Below are positions 60,929 through 64,000 of a DNA stretch of 64,000 nucleotides, piece by piece (position 1 is the first letter of the stretch; each line of letters begins with the position of its first letter). The notes below the pieces were generated by a model. It did no database searches. It was not told the origin of the DNA and saw only the letters and a list, made by a program, of their open reading frames with translations. Source of the stretch: Bryobacteraceae bacterium (lineage in GTDB: Bacteria > Acidobacteriota > Terriglobia > Bryobacterales > Bryobacteraceae). A program made the position numbers and the translations under genes. The stretch covers positions 62,001-126,000 of the forward strand of contig JAHCHE010000020.1 of NCBI GenBank assembly GCA_026129905.1, given 5' to 3'.

Positions 60929-61714
60929 ATGCGTACAGTAGGAATTACCGCGGCGGCGGCCGTTTTGTCGTTGATGGCCCCGCTGGCGAGCGGCGATACG
61001 CTCCGGCTGAAAGACGGAGCGGCGGTGGACGGCACCTTCCTGGGGGGAGACGCCCGCACAATCCGGTTCCTGGACTCCGGCGGCGCGACGAAAAGCTACG
61101 CCATCACCGATATCTCCAGCGTGGAGTTCGGCGGCGGCGGTACGACCACGGCGGCGGCGCCAGCGCCAGCCTATCACGCCGCGCCCCCGGCGGCGGCCGC
61201 TCGGCCGTCCGGGCTCACCATCCCGGCCGGGACGATGATCAGCGTCCGCATGATCGATAGCATCGACGCGAAGCAGACGGCGATCGGCGAGCGATTTCGT
61301 TGCAGCATCGACGATCCGGTTATCGTCCAGGGCGAGACGGCCCTGGCGCGCGGCGCAGACTGTACTATCCAGGTGATGCGCGCCGAAACCGGCGGCCGCG
61401 TTTCCGGCAGCGACGAACTGGCCCTTAAGATATACGACATCTCGGTGGGGGGCAAATCGTACGACGTCGCCACCGGCTACGCGGAGATGAAAACCAAGGG
61501 CGAAGGCAGAAGCACGGCCCGTAATGCCGCGGTCCTGGGCGGCGTGGGAGCGGCCATCGGGGCCATGGCCGGAGGAGGTAGAGGAGCGGCGATTGGCGCG
61601 GGCGCCGGCGCCGGCACGGGCGTGGCGGTGTCCGCCGTCCGCGGCCCGCACCTGCAAATCCCGTCGGAAACCCGGCTGACGTTCGAACTCCGCGCTCCTC
61701 TGGCGTTGAATTGA
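60929..61714 (+). CDS. Exported protein with glycine-zipper segment
   Basis: A 261-residue protein with a cleavable signal peptide (MRTVGITAAAAVLSLMAPLA). Next comes a small beta domain (LRLKDGAAVDGTFLGGDART, then ISSVEFGGGG), an Ala/Pro linker, and a second beta region (IPAGTMISVRMIDSIDAKQT, then GERFRCSI). A glycine-zipper (GGVGAAIGAMAGGGRGAAIG and on) near residues 198-228 may insert into or associate with a membrane. The arrangement is widespread in Acidobacteria with no known role. A GAGAGG site precedes the ATG. Confidence 0.75.
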   Translation: MRTVGITAAAAVLSLMAPLASGDTLRLKDGAAVDGTFLGGDARTIRFLDSGGATKSYAITDISSVEFGGGGTTTAAAPAPAYHAAPPAAAARPSGLTIPAGTMISVRMIDSIDAKQTAIGERFRCSIDDPVIVQGETALARGADCTIQVMRAETGGRVSGSDELALKIYDISVGGKSYDVATGYAEMKTKGEGRSTARNAAVLGGVGAAIGAMAGGGRGAAIGAGAGAGTGVAVSAVRGPHLQIPSETRLTFELRAPLALN

Positions 61715-61791
61715 TCGGTAACCGGCTGATCGTTCTCCGCGGCGTATTCGCGCCGCCTCCGCCGCCGCGAGGCAACGGCTGATTGTCCGCC

Positions 61792-64000
61792 ATGCGCAAG
61801 GTCTACGCGGCGTCGGTCGTCCTTGCGCTGGCGCTTCTGGCCTTGGGAGCACGTCTTCTCTTTCGGCCGCCCGAACCCGACCGAACCGAGGATGGCTTCG
61901 CCGGTTCATCGAGTTGCAGAGGGTGCCATGAAGCGTTCTATCAGCGCTGGGCGCCCTCGCACCATGGGTTGGCGATGCAGCCTTATACGGCTGACTTCGC
62001 CCGCTCCAACTTGACGCCAACCGCTCAGGAGATCGCCATCGCCGGAGGGTTGTGGTCGGTCGACTTCAGCGGCGCCAGAGGCTGGGTGGTCGAGCGCGGC
62101 GCCGGCGGCGTGCGGAAGCACGAGATCCACCACGTGATGGGCGGCAAGAACGTCTTCTACTTCCTGACGCCGCTCGACGGCGGGCGTCTTCAGGTTCTCC
62201 CTGTGGCCTATGACGTCCGGAGCAAGGTTTGGTACGATACCGCGGCCAGCGCCGTGCGGCATTTTCCCGACATGCCCGATGCGCCGCTCGATTGGACCGA
62301 GCGGCCGTTTACCTTCAATTCCTCGTGCTGGGGCTGTCACGTCAGCCAGCTTCAGACCAACTACGACCCGGCCACCGATTCCTACCACTCGCGCTGGGCG
62401 GAGCCCGGCATCAATTGCGAGACGTGCCACGGGCCAGCCGGCGAGCACGTCCGCGTCTTTCAACAGGCGAAGGACGGCGAGACGCCGCCGGACCTGAAGA
62501 TCATCAAGACCAGCGGCTTCAGCCCGGAGCAGACCAACGACATGTGCGCGCCGTGCCACGCGAAGATGGTCCCGCTGACGACGCAATTCCGTCCGGGCGA
62601 CCGGTACTTCGACCACTTCGACCTGATCGGCTTTGAGCATCCGGATTTCTACCCCGATGGGCGCGACCTGGGCGAGAACTACACCTACACGCTCTGGCGG
62701 TCGAGTCCCTGCGTCGCCGCGGGCAAGCTCGATTGCCTTCACTGCCATACCTCCAGCGGACGCTACCGTTTTGACGGGGAGCGCGCCAACGAGGCCTGCT
62801 TGCCGTGTCACGAGGACAAAGTCCGCGCGCCATCCGGGCATACGCGCCACAAGGCGGGCGGCGGCGGAAGCCAATGCGTCGCGTGCCACATGCCGATGAC
62901 GGAATTCGCGCGGATGCGGCGATCGGACCACTCGATGCGCGCGCCCGCGCCGGCGGCGACCATTCGGTTCCAATCGCCGAATGCCTGCAACAACTGCCAC
63001 ACGGATCGGGACGCGGACTGGGCCGACCGGCTGGTGCGGCAGTGGCACAAGCGCGATTACCAGGCGCCGGTTCTGCGGCGGGGCGAACTGATTGCCGGCG
63101 CCCGAAAGCGCGACTGGTCGCGGCTGAAGGAGATGCTGGCGTACATCAGGGACCCCGGACGCGACGAAATCACTGCGGCGTCGCTCATCCGGCTCCTGCG
63201 CGCCTGCGACGATCCTTCGATCTGGAGCGTGTTGCGCGAGCGCCTCAACGATCCTTCGCCGCTTGTTCGGGCGAGCGCGGCCGAGACGCTGGCGGGCAAT
63301 CCGGCGCCGGAGACCCTCGACGCGCTGGCGCGAGCGGCCGGCGACGAATACCGTCTTGTCCGCATCAAGGCCGCCTGGGCATTGTCACGGCTCCCCCGCG
63401 GCGGGCCGGACGCTCGCGTCGAAGCCGCGATGGCCGAACTGGAATCCTCGATGCGGTCGCGACTTGACGATCCGGCTTCGCTCTCCAATCTTGGCAACTT
63501 CTACATGAGCCGGGGCGAACTGGAGCGGGCGATCCAATCGTACGAAGCTTCGCTGAAGCTGGAGCCCGCCGCAGCGGCCACGCTGGTGAACGCTTCGCTC
63601 GCCTATAATCAGGCGGGGCGCAACGACCGCGCGGAGGACTGCCTGCGCCGGGCGGTGAAGGCCGAACCGAAGAACGCGGCCGCGCATTTCAACCTCGGCT
63701 TGCTGCTGGGCGAGGAAGGCCGCCCGCGCGAAGCGAAGCAGGCGCTCCGCGCAGCGCTCAACGCCGAACCGACGATGGCCGCCGCCGCGTACAATCTGTG
63801 CATCCTGGAAGCGCCCGATAACCCAGGAGCGGCTCTCGCGTTATGCCGGCAGGCGGCCGGCCTGCGGCCCGAGGAGCCCCGCTACGCCTACACGCTGGCC
63901 TTTTATCTCCACCGCAATGGCAACGCCGCCGAAGCAGCGGCCGTTCTGCGGAACCTGCTCGGACGGCATCCCGCGCATCAGGACGGCCGTCGCCTGCTGA
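61792..64000 (+). CDS. Octahaem cytochrome c with HEAT and TPR repeats (3' end outside window)
   Basis: The frame stays open to the right edge, giving 736 residues. A signal/anchor helix (VYAASVVLALALLALG) is followed by eight CxxCH haem sites: CRGCH (Cys42), CWGCH, CETCH, CAPCH, CLHCH, CLPCH, CVACH and CNNCH (Cys399). They lie within a cytochrome c554/NapC-related fold that also contains HHVMGGKNVFYFL. After about 430 come HEAT-like repeats (LNDPSPLVRASAAETLAGNP), then at least four TPRs (SLSNLGNFYMSRGELERAIQ, AAAHFNLGLLLGEEGRPREA). It should be periplasmic; the electron partners and reaction are unknown. The last three bases look like TGA but are out of frame. Confidence 0.88.
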   Translation, partial: MRKVYAASVVLALALLALGARLLFRPPEPDRTEDGFAGSSSCRGCHEAFYQRWAPSHHGLAMQPYTADFARSNLTPTAQEIAIAGGLWSVDFSGARGWVVERGAGGVRKHEIHHVMGGKNVFYFLTPLDGGRLQVLPVAYDVRSKVWYDTAASAVRHFPDMPDAPLDWTERPFTFNSSCWGCHVSQLQTNYDPATDSYHSRWAEPGINCETCHGPAGEHVRVFQQAKDGETPPDLKIIKTSGFSPEQTNDMCAPCHAKMVPLTTQFRPGDRYFDHFDLIGFEHPDFYPDGRDLGENYTYTLWRSSPCVAAGKLDCLHCHTSSGRYRFDGERANEACLPCHEDKVRAPSGHTRHKAGGGGSQCVACHMPMTEFARMRRSDHSMRAPAPAATIRFQSPNACNNCHTDRDADWADRLVRQWHKRDYQAPVLRRGELIAGARKRDWSRLKEMLAYIRDPGRDEITAASLIRLLRACDDPSIWSVLRERLNDPSPLVRASAAETLAGNPAPETLDALARAAGDEYRLVRIKAAWALSRLPRGGPDARVEAAMAELESSMRSRLDDPASLSNLGNFYMSRGELERAIQSYEASLKLEPAAAATLVNASLAYNQAGRNDRAEDCLRRAVKAEPKNAAAHFNLGLLLGEEGRPREAKQALRAALNAEPTMAAAAYNLCILEAPDNPGAALALCRQAAGLRPEEPRYAYTLAFYLHRNGNAAEAAAVLRNLLGRHPAHQDGRRLL

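Noticed and set aside
63998-64000. Terminal TGA as the stop of the cytochrome gene
   Set aside because: In the frame from 61792 the last bases read CTG-CTG-A, so the TGA is out of phase.

Overview
The window is GC-rich, bacterial and densely coding on both strands. Its gene families point to Acidobacteriota, probably the Bryobacterales/Solibacter group. The clues are two long MacB/FtsX-type permeases of the kind common in that phylum (ADOP family), Tat-exported sulfatase, glycoside hydrolase and enolase-superfamily enzymes, a nucleotide-translocase-like protein fused to HEAT repeats, a GEFTR-repeat protein, a multihaem cytochrome fused to TPRs, and a fragment of an ECF sigma factor of a type frequent there. 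This is inference from gene content; no rRNA or other taxonomic marker is present.

Layout. 0-13.3 kb: the edge of a type VI secretion system (T6SS): tssC (cut by the window edge) and tssB, a TssB-TssC fused paralogue, two tssK genes, tssL and tssM, plus a tail-anchored protein with GEFTR/LF repeats and a membrane-anchored protein with two PsbP/DcrB-like domains. 13.3-17.9 kb: housekeeping genes on the minus strand (enolase, GlgC, PilT, a GNAT acetyltransferase). 17.9-27.7 kb: secreted and central carbohydrate metabolism (sulfatase, agarase-like lipoprotein, DoxX, GMC dehydrogenase with its subunit 3, acetate kinase, enolase-superfamily dehydratase). 27.7-33.4 kb: a cytosolic two-component pair, a cNMP-binding protein, a nucleotide-translocase/HEAT membrane protein and two Hsp20 chaperones behind a clear AT-rich promoter. 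33.7-40.1 kb: a divergent class A penicillin-binding protein, a Gfo/Idh/MocA oxidoreductase, ThiG and a TadZ/CpaE-like ATPase.

40.1-50.5 kb is more accessory: a decayed region, two large permeases flanking a family 2 glycosyltransferase, a Phd/RelE-type toxin-antitoxin pair with a perfect operator palindrome, and a translationally coupled pair of an HD phosphohydrolase and a YwgA-like protein. 50.5-57.8 kb returns to core genes (dprA, topA, aas, UMF1-type transporter). 57.8-58.8 kb holds two decayed genes: a zinc metalloprotease with a nonsense codon and a frameshift, and an ECF sigma fragment. 59-64 kb: a GAF-ANTAR regulator, an exported protein resembling FAM20/PI4-kinase/HipA-type kinases, an exported glycine-zipper protein, and an octahaem cytochrome with HEAT and TPR repeats that runs off the right edge.

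The least conventional content is the T6SS variant (fused third sheath protein, duplicated baseplate TssK, GEFTR-repeat tail-anchored protein), the exported kinase-like protein and the HD/YwgA pair. I found no CRISPR array, insertion sequence, rRNA or tRNA gene by eye.
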